From: Bacillota bacterium
GTDB lineage: Bacteria > Bacillota > Clostridia > Acetivibrionales > DSM-1351
DNA length: 64,000 bases
Assembly (NCBI GenBank): GCA_023397905.1
Contig: JAEWSZ010000182.1
Span: 86,666 to 150,665 of the forward strand
Direction of reading: 5' to 3'
Shown here piece by piece: positions 42,818-51,918 of the stretch. The notes below the pieces were generated by a model. The model searched no databases, was not told the origin of the DNA, and worked only from the letters and a program-made list of their open reading frames with translations. Position 1 is the stretch's first letter, and each line of letters starts with the position of its first letter. A program made the translations under genes and the position numbers.

Positions 42818-45313
42818 TCAATTTCCTCCCAGATACTTGTTCCCGAAGAGCAGGTCGTATTGAATCAGCTGATAATCCTTGACCAGCTCGCTTTCGGGGT
42901 CCACGATGTCCATATTCTTTAAATGAAGAATAGGATAAGTGCTTTCAAGCTCGGGCAGAATGTTGAAGTAATTTGGATGGCTGACTCCCGCATCATTCAG
43001 AATTTCATAGGCAATATGAGAGGGAGATATAATGCTTGAAAAAGATCTCATATCACGGTAGTTCGACCAGGTCACAAGGGGGGTGGTGTAATATTTAAGC
43101 TCGCCTATACCCTGCTTTTGTTCACCTTCATCCTTTACACCCAGCTTGTCATAAATCTTGTAATAGTCATCAAGGGAACCCATTCTGGGAGCATGGTCTC
43201 CAAAGAAATAGAGCAATGTGGGCTTATCGCTTTTACTCAGAGCGTCGATGAGTTTCCCCAGGGACTGGTCGGCGTCATAGAGACCCTGGGCAAGCCCGTT
43301 CACAATATTTCTCTGGGAGGCGTCCAGCTGATCCGATTCCACATTTACATCAAAGTTGGAGAACTTATCATTAAAGGGATCATGGTTCTCCATGGACACG
43401 GCAAATATAAATGCGGGTTTGTCCGAGGAATCCAGAGTGTCCAGGATCTTGTCCACCAGCGCATAATCCGATATGTGCGGCCCTTTTGTCTGCGTGGACA
43501 TGTCAAAGGACGAGACATCGTAAAAATTTTCAAACCCGAAATAATTATAAACCTTGTCCCTGTTGTAGAACCATCCCGCGTTAGGGTGAATGGCAGTGGT
43601 GCTGTAGCCGTTGTCCTTGAAAACCGATGCAATGCTGGGGGTCTCAGTCCTCAGATAAGTGTTGTAGGCGATTATTCCCGGACTCATGAAATACAGGGAC
43701 ATGCCTGTAAGAGCTTCAAATTCAGTATTTGCGGTGCCTCCTCCGATGGCTGGAGGAGCCAGCTCGCCCTTCTGGTATTTATGAACGTTTTCAGCCACAT
43801 CCTTGCTCAGCTTGATCCCGTTCAATCTGGTCAGATCCCAGTAGCTTTCGCTCATGATGGCAATGACGTTGGGCTTTACAGCCGAAGTATTGACCGAAGC
43901 CGGCACATCTTTTTCATTTGAATCCTGATATTTATCTGAAATGGCCTGCATGGTATTTTTGCTGTAGCCTGCCGGTTTCGGATTCAGGTACTTGTCCAGA
44001 TCCGCAAGATAAAAATAGTTCTGAGTGTACATGCCGTTAGTAAGTATCTCAGACTTTCCGATATACCAGGATCTCTCTATTCCTATTTGAACGGACAGGG
44101 AATGGTCGGTAAGCACATTTGCGTTCAGCAGAAAGAGCACCAGCGCAAAGGGGATCAGAACAATACTGACTTTTGGTTTTAAAGCCCTTCCCAGATTCCT
44201 TCTGAAACGTATTATCAGAAACACCGCCGCCGCCAATACCAAGGCCAGCGCTATAATGACCGGCAGGCTCAGATAATCCCTGCTTATTCCGAACATGTTT
44301 TTTATCATATAAATGTCCCATGGATAAAAGGGTTCATCAAAATAGGTGAATTTCAAAAAGTTTGCAACGGTCAGAAAGATCACGAAAATCCCGGCAATGA
44401 CATTGGAAATCCCCTTGCCCAGAATTGAAATCAGGCATAAATAAACTCCGCTGAAAACCAGTATGTTAAACAGGATATTCGGATGTAAAAAATCTCCTGC
44501 GGTTGTGGGTATGTCCAGCCTTATGGAAAACTCGCAGATAAACGTGGAAATAACCACTACCGCGAAAAAGTGAACAAAATTGAAAACCGGCTTGAAATAT
44601 GAGGTTAAGTCAAAAGCGGTATTGCTCTTTTCAAAACCGGAGGAGAGCATGTAAAAAAACGAATTGGCCGCCACCGCAAACCATGTGAGGAACAGGGCGA
44701 TAAACGGCAGGTATACGGCGGATACAGTACCGGGTTTATAAATATTTACAAATAAAATACTTTCAAGTACGGAACGCCCCAGTGAGCCATAAATAATCAA
44801 TACAAGCAGCGCCGCTGAAAATAACAGGTTCAGTATCCCGAAAAGCCATATCTTCTTTGTCTTTATAATATTCTTCCGGTTGAGTATGGCTCCCATTACA
44901 TATACAGGGTAAAAGACCACAATGAATAATGGTATGCTGATGCCCGTGAAACATGCGGCGTATACGCAAACAAACGACAGCATGAAGCTCACAGGCAGTA
45001 AAGCCTTGAATTTCAATAATTTAGGTGTTACCAGGCTCCAGACGGTATATGAAAGAAGCAGCATGTTTATAAGAAATACTCTGTGAGTAAAGGTAAGTGC
45101 CAGTAAAACAACGTTTCCCGCAAATAAAATACTGTGCAATATAACTTTCGGCTTACCGGACAATTCCGGCAGGTGAGGCATGTTAAATACGGCAAAGGCA
45201 GCCGCCAGAGCTAATACAAGCTGTATATAACCATTCCCGTTATTAAAAAAGTCTATAGCGCTGACGGCTATAGCGATTATTGCGACAATCACGTTCTTAA
45301 TTACATTTTTCAT
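42818..45313 (-). CDS. LTA-synthase-like phosphoglycerol transferase (sulfatase superfamily)
   Basis: 831 residues. About ten or more membrane segments in residues 1-400, then an extracellular alkaline-phosphatase-superfamily domain. VIAIMSESYWDLTRLNG gives the metal-binding Glu, GGGTANTEFEALTG the Thr nucleophile region, HPNAGWFYNRDKVY the substrate loop and FFGDHAPRMGSLDDYY the Asp-His metal site. LtaS/MdoB-type enzymes move glycerol phosphate from phosphatidylglycerol to lipoteichoic acid or glycans; this protein has more helices than LtaS (five), so it may decorate another polymer. Monocistronic by layout. Confidence 0.85.
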   Translation of the reverse strand: MKNVIKNVIVAIIAIAVSAIDFFNNGNGYIQLVLALAAAFAVFNMPHLPELSGKPKVILHSILFAGNVVLLALTFTHRVFLINMLLLSYTVWSLVTPKLLKFKALLPVSFMLSFVCVYAACFTGISIPLFIVVFYPVYVMGAILNRKNIIKTKKIWLFGILNLLFSAALLVLIIYGSLGRSVLESILFVNIYKPGTVSAVYLPFIALFLTWFAVAANSFFYMLSSGFEKSNTAFDLTSYFKPVFNFVHFFAVVVISTFICEFSIRLDIPTTAGDFLHPNILFNILVFSGVYLCLISILGKGISNVIAGIFVIFLTVANFLKFTYFDEPFYPWDIYMIKNMFGISRDYLSLPVIIALALVLAAAVFLIIRFRRNLGRALKPKVSIVLIPFALVLFLLNANVLTDHSLSVQIGIERSWYIGKSEILTNGMYTQNYFYLADLDKYLNPKPAGYSKNTMQAISDKYQDSNEKDVPASVNTSAVKPNVIAIMSESYWDLTRLNGIKLSKDVAENVHKYQKGELAPPAIGGGTANTEFEALTGMSLYFMSPGIIAYNTYLRTETPSIASVFKDNGYSTTAIHPNAGWFYNRDKVYNYFGFENFYDVSSFDMSTQTKGPHISDYALVDKILDTLDSSDKPAFIFAVSMENHDPFNDKFSNFDVNVESDQLDASQRNIVNGLAQGLYDADQSLGKLIDALSKSDKPTLLYFFGDHAPRMGSLDDYYKIYDKLGVKDEGEQKQGIGELKYYTTPLVTWSNYRDMRSFSSIISPSHIAYEILNDAGVSHPNYFNILPELESTYPILHLKNMDIVDPESELVKDYQLIQYDLLFGNKYLGGN

Positions 45314-45457
45314 TGCATTTCCCAGCTTCCGTTAAATTTGAATCAACCAATAGATTATACCAAAGTAACAGGCAATGTTAAAGTATTGTTAATTATAAAT
45401 TAATAATTGTAACAAAAAAGTAATGGTCAGGAGCCGGTATACCCCGTACCATTACCC

Positions 45458-45498
45458 AAGTCAATTACTATCGGCTTTCAACCGATAATAATTGACTT
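45458..45498. terminator. Long hairpin between deoD and the LTA-synthase-like gene
   Basis: Arms 45458-45474 and 45482-45498 pair at 16 of 17 positions around a 7-base loop (CTTTCAA). It is 13 bp past the deoD stop. No T run follows on either strand, so it may be a terminator or an RNA-stabilising hairpin. Confidence 0.5.
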
Positions 45499-45510
45499 CC
45501 AAAATTTGGT

Positions 45511-46218
45511 CTAGGCCAGCTCCAGCGCTATTTCCATCATATTTGTAAATGAGGTCTGGCGCTCCGCTGCGGTAGTGGCCTCATGCGATACCAATGAATC
45601 CGAAACAGTCAGTATGCACAGGGCATTAGCTCCTGCCCTGGCAGCATTCATATACAGGGCCGCAGCTTCCATCTCAATGGCCAGCACGCCCATGCGGGCC
45701 CAGCTTTTCCAGGTGTCCGCGTCATCGTCATAAAAAGTATCGGCTGAAAGGATGTTGCCCACCTTAGTATTGATACCTCTGCTTTGCGCAATGTCGACGG
45801 CTTTTTTTACAAGGGACCAGGAAGCCGTAGGGGCAAATGTGCCGGGCAAGCCGAATTGCGAGGCGTAATTGGAATTTGTCGAGGCCGAAAGGCCTATGAT
45901 AATATCCCTGATTTTGACGTCCTCCTGTATAGCCCCGCAGGAACCTATCCTGATAATGTTTTTAACGCCGTAGAAATTTATGAGCTCGTAGGAGTAAATG
46001 CCGATTGAGGGCATTCCCATTCCCGACCCCATGACTGATATTTTTTTGCCCTTGTATGTGCCGGTAAAACCGAACATGCTTCTGACGTCATTAAATTGAA
46101 CCGGATTTTCCAGGTATGTCTCGGCAATAAATTTTGCGCGGAGAGGATCGCCGGGCATAAGTACGGTTTCGGCAATTATGCCTTGCTCGCTTACGTTGAT
46201 ATGTGGTGTTGGAATCAT
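45511..46218 (-). CDS. deoD: Purine-nucleoside phosphorylase, DeoD type
   Basis: 235 residues from the ATG at 46218, which has GGAGGT nine bases upstream; the longer frame is not supported. It phosphorolyses purine (deoxy)ribonucleosides to base and (deoxy)ribose-1-phosphate. [30 protein letters not shown] is seen only in part as [35 protein letters not shown] (phosphate/ribose site), and [11 protein letters not shown] plus SDSLVSHE (base site). The hexameric DeoD class. Single-gene unit. Confidence 0.95.
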   Translation of the reverse strand: MIPTPHINVSEQGIIAETVLMPGDPLRAKFIAETYLENPVQFNDVRSMFGFTGTYKGKKISVMGSGMGMPSIGIYSYELINFYGVKNIIRIGSCGAIQEDVKIRDIIIGLSASTNSNYASQFGLPGTFAPTASWSLVKKAVDIAQSRGINTKVGNILSADTFYDDDADTWKSWARMGVLAIEMEAAALYMNAARAGANALCILTVSDSLVSHEATTAAERQTSFTNMMEIALELA

Positions 46219-46507
46219 AGGCTTTTTACCTCCTGAATGATAAATTATGGGACTGCCGTGTGTTGGAGCCAGTCGCAACATATATAGTATTACTCATTCC
46301 TCCGCCATGTAATACGGAAATCTTCCTCACCGGAATACATTTCAAGGACGGAAATACTATGTTTACAGCAATCATATTTTAAATTATACAATTTCCGGGC
46401 TGAAAAAGCATGTATAAAGCAAATATATTTAAATGTTTTTACATTTAATGGACAAAATAAATAAAAAATAGTACACTCGAGATAAAATAAGTCTGGAGGA
46501 TGACCAT

Positions 46508-47398
46508 ATGGCACAAAATGCAAAAACCGGAGACGCCAATCAGATCACGAGGGATTACTTTGATTCACTGTTAATTGAAATGCGGCATATTGACTCGGTG
46601 CTGCCGTCGACAAAGCTTGAGCTCTATGGAGAGGTATTTTCAACTCCTGTAATGACGGCCGCCCTGTCGCATCTGGAAAACTGCCGTCCAAATGGATCGG
46701 TGGAAATGGCAAAAGGAGTATTTGACGCCAATGCCGTAATGTGGACCGGATTGGGTGAGGAAGCGGAGCTTGAGGCAATAACGGCCACTGGCGCTAAAAC
46801 CGTTAAGATAATAAAGCCCCATGCCGACAATGCAAATATTTTCAGAAAAATAGAGCATGCAGAAAAATGCGGAGTACTTGCCGTGGGTATGGATATCGAT
46901 CACTCCTTCAATAGCAAGGGGCAATATGACACAGTCTTAGGGCTTCCCATGTCTCCAAAGACCTTTGATGAAATCAAAGACTTTGTAAAATCGACAAAAT
47001 TGCCTTTTATTATAAAAGGAGTGCTGAGCGAGCAAGATACATACAAATGTCTGGAAGCAGGGGTTAAAGGTATTGTGGTCTCCCATCACCATGGTATTCT
47101 GGACTATGCCATACCTCCGCTTATGATACTTCCGAAAATCGCAGGAGTGACGGAAGGCAAAATACCGGTTTTTGTGGATTGCGGAGTTGCAAGCGGCATT
47201 GATGTGTTTAAGGCGCTGGCACTTGGGGCTACTGCCGTTTCAGCAGGCAGAGTGCTCATGAATCCTCTTTCGGAGGAAGGGGCGCAGGGTGTACGCAACA
47301 AAATTGAAGATATGACCCGGGAATTGGCCGGCGCCATGGCCAGGACCTGTTCCGGAGACATTGCACATATCGACCCGGGCGTCATATGGAAGGCATAG
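46508..47398 (+). CDS. Divergent alpha-hydroxy-acid oxidase/dehydrogenase-like FMN protein
   Basis: 296 residues of TIM-barrel type. STPVMTAALSHL, IIKGVLSEQDTYKCLEAGVKGIVVSHHHG and FVDCGVASGIDVFKALALGATAVSAGRVLM follow the order of strands in lactate oxidase and glycolate oxidase. However the canonical S-N-H-G-G-R-Q active-site motif reads SHHHGILDY: the catalytic His is kept but the substrate-binding Arg is missing, and the protein is about 60 residues shorter than classical members. The FMN-phosphate site (DCG, GR) is recognisable. Substrate unknown. TGGAGG precedes the ATG; monocistronic. Confidence 0.7.
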   Translation: MAQNAKTGDANQITRDYFDSLLIEMRHIDSVLPSTKLELYGEVFSTPVMTAALSHLENCRPNGSVEMAKGVFDANAVMWTGLGEEAELEAITATGAKTVKIIKPHADNANIFRKIEHAEKCGVLAVGMDIDHSFNSKGQYDTVLGLPMSPKTFDEIKDFVKSTKLPFIIKGVLSEQDTYKCLEAGVKGIVVSHHHGILDYAIPPLMILPKIAGVTEGKIPVFVDCGVASGIDVFKALALGATAVSAGRVLMNPLSEEGAQGVRNKIEDMTRELAGAMARTCSGDIAHIDPGVIWKA

Positions 47399-47513
47399 CA
47401 GTGCGAGAGCTGGGAGAGCTAATACCACAGAAGTATAGCACCTTCCCGGAAGTTACAGCCTGTAAAAATTTGTATGTGATAAATTTTTAATTATTAATTA
47501 TAAAAAATTAGCG

Positions 47514-47542
47514 TTGACATTTAAAAGTGTACAGTTTATAAT
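47514..47542 (+). promoter_or_regulatory. Promoter of the tRNA pair
   Basis: TTGACA (47514-47519) and TATAAT (47537-47542) with 17 bp between them, perfect consensus, 12 bp before the first tRNA. Confidence 0.85.
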
Positions 47543-47554
47543 ACTAATGCACGA

Positions 47555-47630
47555 GGGAGCTTAGCTCAGCTGGGAGAGCATCTGCCTTACAAGCAGAGGG
47601 TCATAGGTTCGAGCCCTATAGTTCCCACCA
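47555..47630 (+). tRNA. tRNA-Val (anticodon TAC)
   Basis: Cloverleaf with acceptor GGGAGCT/AGTTCCC, D arm with AGCTCAGCTGGGAGAGC, anticodon loop CTTACAA, T arm GGTTCGAGCC, discriminator A and encoded CCA end. Followed by tRNA-Thr after 4 bases. Confidence 0.95.
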
Positions 47631-47634
47631 TAAC

Positions 47635-47710
47635 GCTGGTGTAGCTCAGCAGGTAGAGCAGCTGACTTGTAATCAGCAGGTCGGGGGTTCAATTCCGTCC
47701 GCCAGCTCCA
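47635..47710 (+). tRNA. tRNA-Thr (anticodon TGT)
   Basis: Cloverleaf with acceptor GCTGGTG/CGCCAGC, D arm AGCTCAGCAGGTAGAGC, anticodon loop CTTGTAA, T arm with GGTTCAATTCC, discriminator T and encoded CCA. Co-transcribed with tRNA-Val. Confidence 0.95.
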
Positions 47711-47713
47711 TAG

Positions 47714-47749
47714 CGCTTGTATTTTCTGCGGAAAATACGGGCGTTTTTT
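47714..47749 (+). terminator. Intrinsic terminator of the tRNA operon
   Basis: CGCTTGTATTTTC (47714-47726) pairs with GAAAATACGGGCG (47731-47743) with two G-U pairs, loop TGCG, then six T. Confidence 0.88.
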
Positions 47750-47993
47750 GTTATGTAAAAAACGCGAAGCGCTTTACGGGAGTATAGGAATCAATTCCTA
47801 TACGGGGTTTGGAAAGGGGAATCCCCTTTCCCGTTTTAAGGAGGGTGCTCAGAAACACGAAGGTGTTTCGTCGAAGGGAACCTAGGGTTCCCTGGCGAAT
47901 AAGAAAATTTGCTGTCAATTAAAAAAATCGATATGATAGCGAATTTTCTTATGGGACCAGTCCCCCGTAAACCTCTCTGGCCTCCGGAGGGGT
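47750..47993. repeat. Run of consecutive hairpins, non-coding
   Basis: Part of a 393-base stretch without a gene. After the tRNA terminator, seven palindromes stand nearly side by side: 47782-47803 (10-bp arms GTATAGGAAT), 47811-47831 (GGAAAGGGGA), 47852-47869 (GAAACAC), 47876-47892 (GGGAACC), 47899-47952 (19-base arms, 17 matched), 47953-47964 (GGGAC) and 47971-47993 (10 pairs with two G-U). All can form in RNA or single-stranded DNA. The remaining bases to 48103 show only the next gene's leader. Confidence 0.7.
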
Positions 47994-48103
47994 AGAAAAC
48001 TAATGAAGGATGAACCCGAAAGTTTAATTCTTTACATAATACCGCGGAAAGAGGAATTTTTCATTTTCCGGCGAATATTATATATATTGACGAGGTGAGT
48101 TAA

Positions 48104-48745
48104 ATGCTGATTGATACGGATATCACAATAGCATATAAATGTTTCTCCTGCGGATCATTTAATTTTAAAAATGTCAACCTTTTCAAGCTTTTACCCAATA
48201 AAAAACTTGTTTCCGGATGCAGATGCAAAAATGCGAAATTGGAGGTTATAAGAACCGGAAAGAATGATTACAGGCTGACCGTGCCTTGCATCGGGTGTGG
48301 TATGGAGCATTCTCACAGCATTGGCAGGGAAATGCTTATAAATAACAATATTCTCATATACGCATGTCCGGTAACTTCAATAAAATATTGTTTTATTGGC
48401 AAGGATACGGCTGTGCGCGACTTTGTCGACAATTTTGAGAAAGAGCTGGACGGCATGATAGACGGGCTTGGGTATGATAATTATTTTGACAACACTCAGG
48501 TAATGCTCGACACCTTGAACAGAATTCACGATATAGCCGAAAAAGGCCAGTTATTCTGCGAATGCGGCTGTGATGACATCGTTGTCTCAATGAGGAGAAA
48601 GGGCATCAGCTTGAAATGCTCTCAGTGCTCCCGCGGAGAATTTATTCCTGCGGCGTCAAATAATGACTTGAAAAAAATACTGCTTCAAGATAGAATAATT
48701 TTATTCGGAAAGAAATCGAGATATGATTACCAGTCAAAAGTGTGA
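48104..48745 (+). CDS. Cysteine-rich, probable zinc-binding protein of unknown function
   Basis: 213 residues. Cys pairs suggest two or three zinc ribbons: C13-x2-C16 with C39-x-C41, C62-x2-C65, and C152-x-C154-x-C156 with C172-x2-C175 near the C-terminus. Between them lies a helical region (about 100-145). No enzyme motif is seen and I recognise no named family. GACGAGGTGAG precedes the ATG. It is followed after 222 bp by rho. Such paired ribbons could bind nucleic acid or protein, but this is guesswork. Confidence 0.65.
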   Translation: MLIDTDITIAYKCFSCGSFNFKNVNLFKLLPNKKLVSGCRCKNAKLEVIRTGKNDYRLTVPCIGCGMEHSHSIGREMLINNNILIYACPVTSIKYCFIGKDTAVRDFVDNFEKELDGMIDGLGYDNYFDNTQVMLDTLNRIHDIAEKGQLFCECGCDDIVVSMRRKGISLKCSQCSRGEFIPAASNNDLKKILLQDRIILFGKKSRYDYQSKV

Positions 48746-48801
48746 ATAAATATAGAGCTTAAAGGAAACAATTGTAGTGTTGTGGGAAAATAACACTAAG
48801 A

Positions 48802-48830
48802 TTGACATGTATTTACACTTTTGATATAAT
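48802..48830 (+). promoter_or_regulatory. Promoter of rho
   Basis: TTGACA (48802-48807), 17 bp, TATAAT (48825-48830), plus TG of an extended -10. It implies a leader of about 130 bases before the rho start at 48968. Confidence 0.8.
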
Positions 48831-48967
48831 ACCTTTTGTGGAATATTCAAAAAATTCTCCTCTAGAAAAAGGATATATTTATAAAGGTTTTTCTAAAACG
48901 ATTTTTCGAACAATTTTCCTAATTTGAGTTTTAGTAGATAAAAAGAATTATATTAAGGTGGTGAACT

Positions 48968-51193
48968 ATGGATCAGGTTGATTTACAGTCAAAAACACTA
49001 GAAGATTTGAGATATATTGCGAAAATGATGGGCATTAAAAATATATCCAAATTGAAAAAAAACGAGTTGCTGGATATATTGTTCAAAAGCTCTGATACTG
49101 CTGACGGAAAAGGTATTTCCGGGGAAAACATTGAAATGCCGACGGTTTCCGCGAAGGCGGAGACACCGGAAAAAGCAGGGGTGCCTGATATGTCAAACGA
49201 TAATAAAATTGCTGCAGCAAATATAGAACAAAAAGCCGGACAGGCAGATAAGAACGCCAAAACTGGAAAAGCGAAAAAGACCGAAAAGACCGAAAAAGCT
49301 CCGGAAGTGAAACAGGAAGCCGGTTCAGACACAAAGGAAATTACTATACCGGAAGCTGTTGAAGAAGAAAAGGCAGAAAATTCTGAAAACGCCGAAATTT
49401 CCGTTCTGAGGAAATCCAGAAGAGGCAGGCCAAGCAAAACCAAGGAACAGGCCGATTCGGCAGGAGAAACGGAACCCGGAACATCTGATGAGAAAGCCGC
49501 GGAATCCGTGGGCGGAGAGGAAGTTTCGAAACAGGAAGCAAAACCTGAAAGGCTGTCTGAAAGATTATTGCATATAGGCAAAAAGGACGATCCAAAGAAA
49601 GATAAAACTTCTAAAAAAGTTCAGCCAATAAAAAGTGAAGAGACACCAAAAACAGAAGAGGCCGAGAGCAGACCTGAGGCTCCTGTAAAACATATTCACA
49701 GACATAGCAGGCCTGAGGCCGCTCCCGTTAAGAATGAGGAGAAGACTGAGAGAAAGCTTGATGTTTCAGTTCCTCAAATGCAAAAATCAGACCAGAGAAC
49801 TCAGAAAACGCAGATCACGCGCCAGCCGCAGCAAACACGTCTGCAGCCGGTCAGGCCGCAGCAAAATCAGCAATCGCAGGTTCAGACACCGACGCCTGGA
49901 GCACAGGTGCAGACCGCAAATCCGCAGCCGCCCTTTGTGCAGGCGCCGCAGCCACAGACTCAGCAGCAGGTACCGCCTTTTCAGGTGCAGTCCGCGGCAC
50001 CACAGCCGCAAATGCAGCAGGTCAACGGTAATGGCAATGGAAACGGCAACGGCGGCGAAAAGCTGGAAAGTGACGATCCCGTTGAAGGCGTTCTGGAAGT
50101 ATTACCTGATGGCTATGGCTTCCTGAGAAGCGAAAATTACTTATCCGGACCAAGGGATATTTACGTATCCCCTTCACAAATAAGAAGGTTTGGACTCAAA
50201 ACCGGAGACAAATTAAGAGGTAAGGGAAGAATACCGAAAGAAGGGGAGAAATTCCAGGCTCTGCTTTACGTGCAGTCAATTAACGGGGATACCCCGGATG
50301 TTGCGGCAAAGAGAGTCGCTTTCGAATACCTGACGCCAATTTATCCCGACAACAGGATCACATTGGAGACTTCCCCGAGAGAATTTGCCACCAGGCTGAT
50401 TGACCTGATAGCCCCTATAGGCAAGGGTCAGAGAGGTATGATTGTATCACCTCCAAAAGCAGGTAAAACAATATTATTAAAGAAAATAGCAAATGCTATT
50501 ACCGTTAATTACCCGGAAGTAGAGCTTATTGTACTGCTTATCGACGAACGTCCCGAGGAAGTTACCGATATGCAGCGCTCAATCAAGGGAGAGGTTATAT
50601 ACTCCACCTTTGATGAAGTTCCGGAGCACCATATCAAAGTGGCGGAAATGGTACTGGAAAGAGCTCAGAGGCTTGTCGAACAGAAAAAGGATGTAGTAAT
50701 CCTTCTGGACAGTATCACAAGACTGGCAAGGGCCTATAACCTCACAATTCCTCCCACGGGAAGAACGCTGTCGGGTGGTCTTGATCCCGGTGCGCTCCAT
50801 AAACCAAAGAGATTTTTCGGAGCGGCGAGAAATATTGAAAACGGCGGCAGCCTGACAATCATGGCAACAGCCCTGATTGAAACGGGAAGCAAAATGGATG
50901 ACGTTATCTTTGAGGAATTCAAGGGAACCGGTAACATGGAGCTTCACCTCGACAGAAAGCTTTCCGAAAAGAGAATATTCCCCGCTATTGATATTAACAA
51001 GTCAGGAACCCGTAGAGAGGAACTGCTGCTCAGCCAGATAGAGCTTCAGAGTGTCTGGGCGCTTAGAAAGGCAATGAGCAGTGTGGGCACCGCCGAGGTA
51101 ACTGAAATATTGATAAATAAGCTGATGCAAACAAGGACAAACGATGATTTTGTGAAAAGCATCAATGTTTCGTTCCTTGAAAAGAACTCATGA
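48968..51193 (+). CDS. rho: Transcription termination factor Rho, with long low-complexity insert
   Basis: 741 residues against about 420 in most bacteria. Residues 5-43 are the Rho N-terminal helical domain ([20 protein letters not shown]). Residues about 45-365 are an insert: first Lys/Glu/Ala-rich, then Gln/Pro-rich (about 270-350), ending in an Asn-Gly run. From about 366 the RNA-binding cold-shock-like domain ([11 protein letters not shown]), then the ATPase with Walker A PPKAGKT (495-501), [13 protein letters not shown], Walker [17 protein letters not shown] and the R-loop. It is a hexameric RNA helicase ending untranslated transcripts. GGTGGTG precedes the ATG; a consensus promoter lies 138 bp upstream. 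Confidence 0.95.
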   Translation: MDQVDLQSKTLEDLRYIAKMMGIKNISKLKKNELLDILFKSSDTADGKGISGENIEMPTVSAKAETPEKAGVPDMSNDNKIAAANIEQKAGQADKNAKTGKAKKTEKTEKAPEVKQEAGSDTKEITIPEAVEEEKAENSENAEISVLRKSRRGRPSKTKEQADSAGETEPGTSDEKAAESVGGEEVSKQEAKPERLSERLLHIGKKDDPKKDKTSKKVQPIKSEETPKTEEAESRPEAPVKHIHRHSRPEAAPVKNEEKTERKLDVSVPQMQKSDQRTQKTQITRQPQQTRLQPVRPQQNQQSQVQTPTPGAQVQTANPQPPFVQAPQPQTQQQVPPFQVQSAAPQPQMQQVNGNGNGNGNGGEKLESDDPVEGVLEVLPDGYGFLRSENYLSGPRDIYVSPSQIRRFGLKTGDKLRGKGRIPKEGEKFQALLYVQSINGDTPDVAAKRVAFEYLTPIYPDNRITLETSPREFATRLIDLIAPIGKGQRGMIVSPPKAGKTILLKKIANAITVNYPEVELIVLLIDERPEEVTDMQRSIKGEVIYSTFDEVPEHHIKVAEMVLERAQRLVEQKKDVVILLDSITRLARAYNLTIPPTGRTLSGGLDPGALHKPKRFFGAARNIENGGSLTIMATALIETGSKMDDVIFEEFKGTGNMELHLDRKLSEKRIFPAIDINKSGTRREELLLSQIELQSVWALRKAMSSVGTAEVTEILINKLMQTRTNDDFVKSINVSFLEKNS

Positions 51194-51249
51194 AGGGGAA
51201 AAAAATTCCGCACGAAATATAACGCTGTGTATTAAAAAAGGTATTGCGG

Positions 51250-51255
51250 TATAAT
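51250..51255 (+). promoter_or_regulatory. -10 box candidate for rpmE
   Basis: TATAAT at 51250-51255, 57 bp past the rho stop; no clear -35. It would give a leader of about 150 bases. Confidence 0.35.
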
Positions 51256-51277
51256 GGTTTTTGTGTTAGAATATCAC

Positions 51278-51376
51278 TTGCCTCTTTAATAGGCAATATG
51301 GTACATGTTGTACATTATTATATAAATAAATACTGTTCATAAAGCTGGTTGCGGCTCAAGCTGTAGTGCCGGCCGC
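51278..51376 (+). ncRNA. Structured rpmE leader (possible autoregulatory element)
   Basis: Three hairpins precede rpmE: TTGCCT/AGGCAA (51278-51283, 51291-51296), GTACA/TGTAC (51301-51305, 51309-51313) and GCGGC/GCCGC (51351-51355, 51372-51376). L31 mRNA leaders that bind L31 are described for Firmicutes; whether this matches that motif needs a covariance-model search. Confidence 0.35.
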
Positions 51377-51410
51377 GATCGGGATTTTGTTTGAAAGAAG
51401 GTGAAAAGCA

Positions 51411-51620
51411 ATGAAAGAAGGTATTCATCCAGAATATTCGGAAGCAGTAGTTAAATGCGCATGCGGTGAAACTTTTACTACCGGTTCCACTAAGAAGACC
51501 CTTCACGTTGAAATCTGTTCAAAGTGCCATCCTTTCTATACTGGAAGGCAGAAGCTCATTGATACCGGTGGACGTGTTGATAGATTTAAAAAGAAATATG
51601 GTATTGTTGATAACGCATAA
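51411..51620 (+). CDS. rpmE: 50S ribosomal protein L31
   Basis: 69 residues. MKEGIHPEY start, [14 protein letters not shown] and [12 protein letters not shown], with zinc-binding Cys at C-x-C and C-x2-C: this is the zinc-containing (C+) type of L31, which binds at the central protuberance bridge of the ribosome. GAAGGTGAAAAGCA precedes the ATG. A terminator follows. The gene next to rho is the usual arrangement in many Firmicutes. Confidence 0.95.
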   Translation: MKEGIHPEYSEAVVKCACGETFTTGSTKKTLHVEICSKCHPFYTGRQKLIDTGGRVDRFKKKYGIVDNA

Positions 51621-51630
51621 TAAGAACATT

Positions 51631-51665
51631 AAAAGACTGGGAAGGATTTTCCCGGTCTTTTGTTT
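51631..51665 (+). terminator. Intrinsic terminator after rpmE
   Basis: AAAAGACTGGGAA (51631-51643) pairs with TTCCCGGTCTTTT (51649-51661) with one G-U pair, loop GGATT, then GTTT. Confidence 0.85.
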
Positions 51666-51918
51666 AATTAAGTATTTATTACGGGAATTGACTTAGACCG
51701 GTAATTGATTTAATATGAGCCTTATAAAGCTTGTATTTAAGTTACATAAAAGCTATCGTATGATTTATTATAAAGGTTATTTAATATACATTATGCTCAT
51801 TAAGTATATGCATTAAATATCCGTTGAATTATACTGGACATATACTGATAATTTTAAAATTATGATCTGACATATGATTACGGCATCTTACTTGAATGCC
51901 TCGAGAGGTGGAGGGAAA

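Noticed and set aside
46219..46507. Riboswitch in the deoD-oxidase divergent spacer
   Set aside because: No recognisable purine or other aptamer core by eye; AT-rich sequence only.
48973..49581. 202-codon open frame opposite the rho insert
   Set aside because: Mirror of the Lys/Glu/Ala-rich coding bias of rho; Ser/Phe-rich product without start signals.
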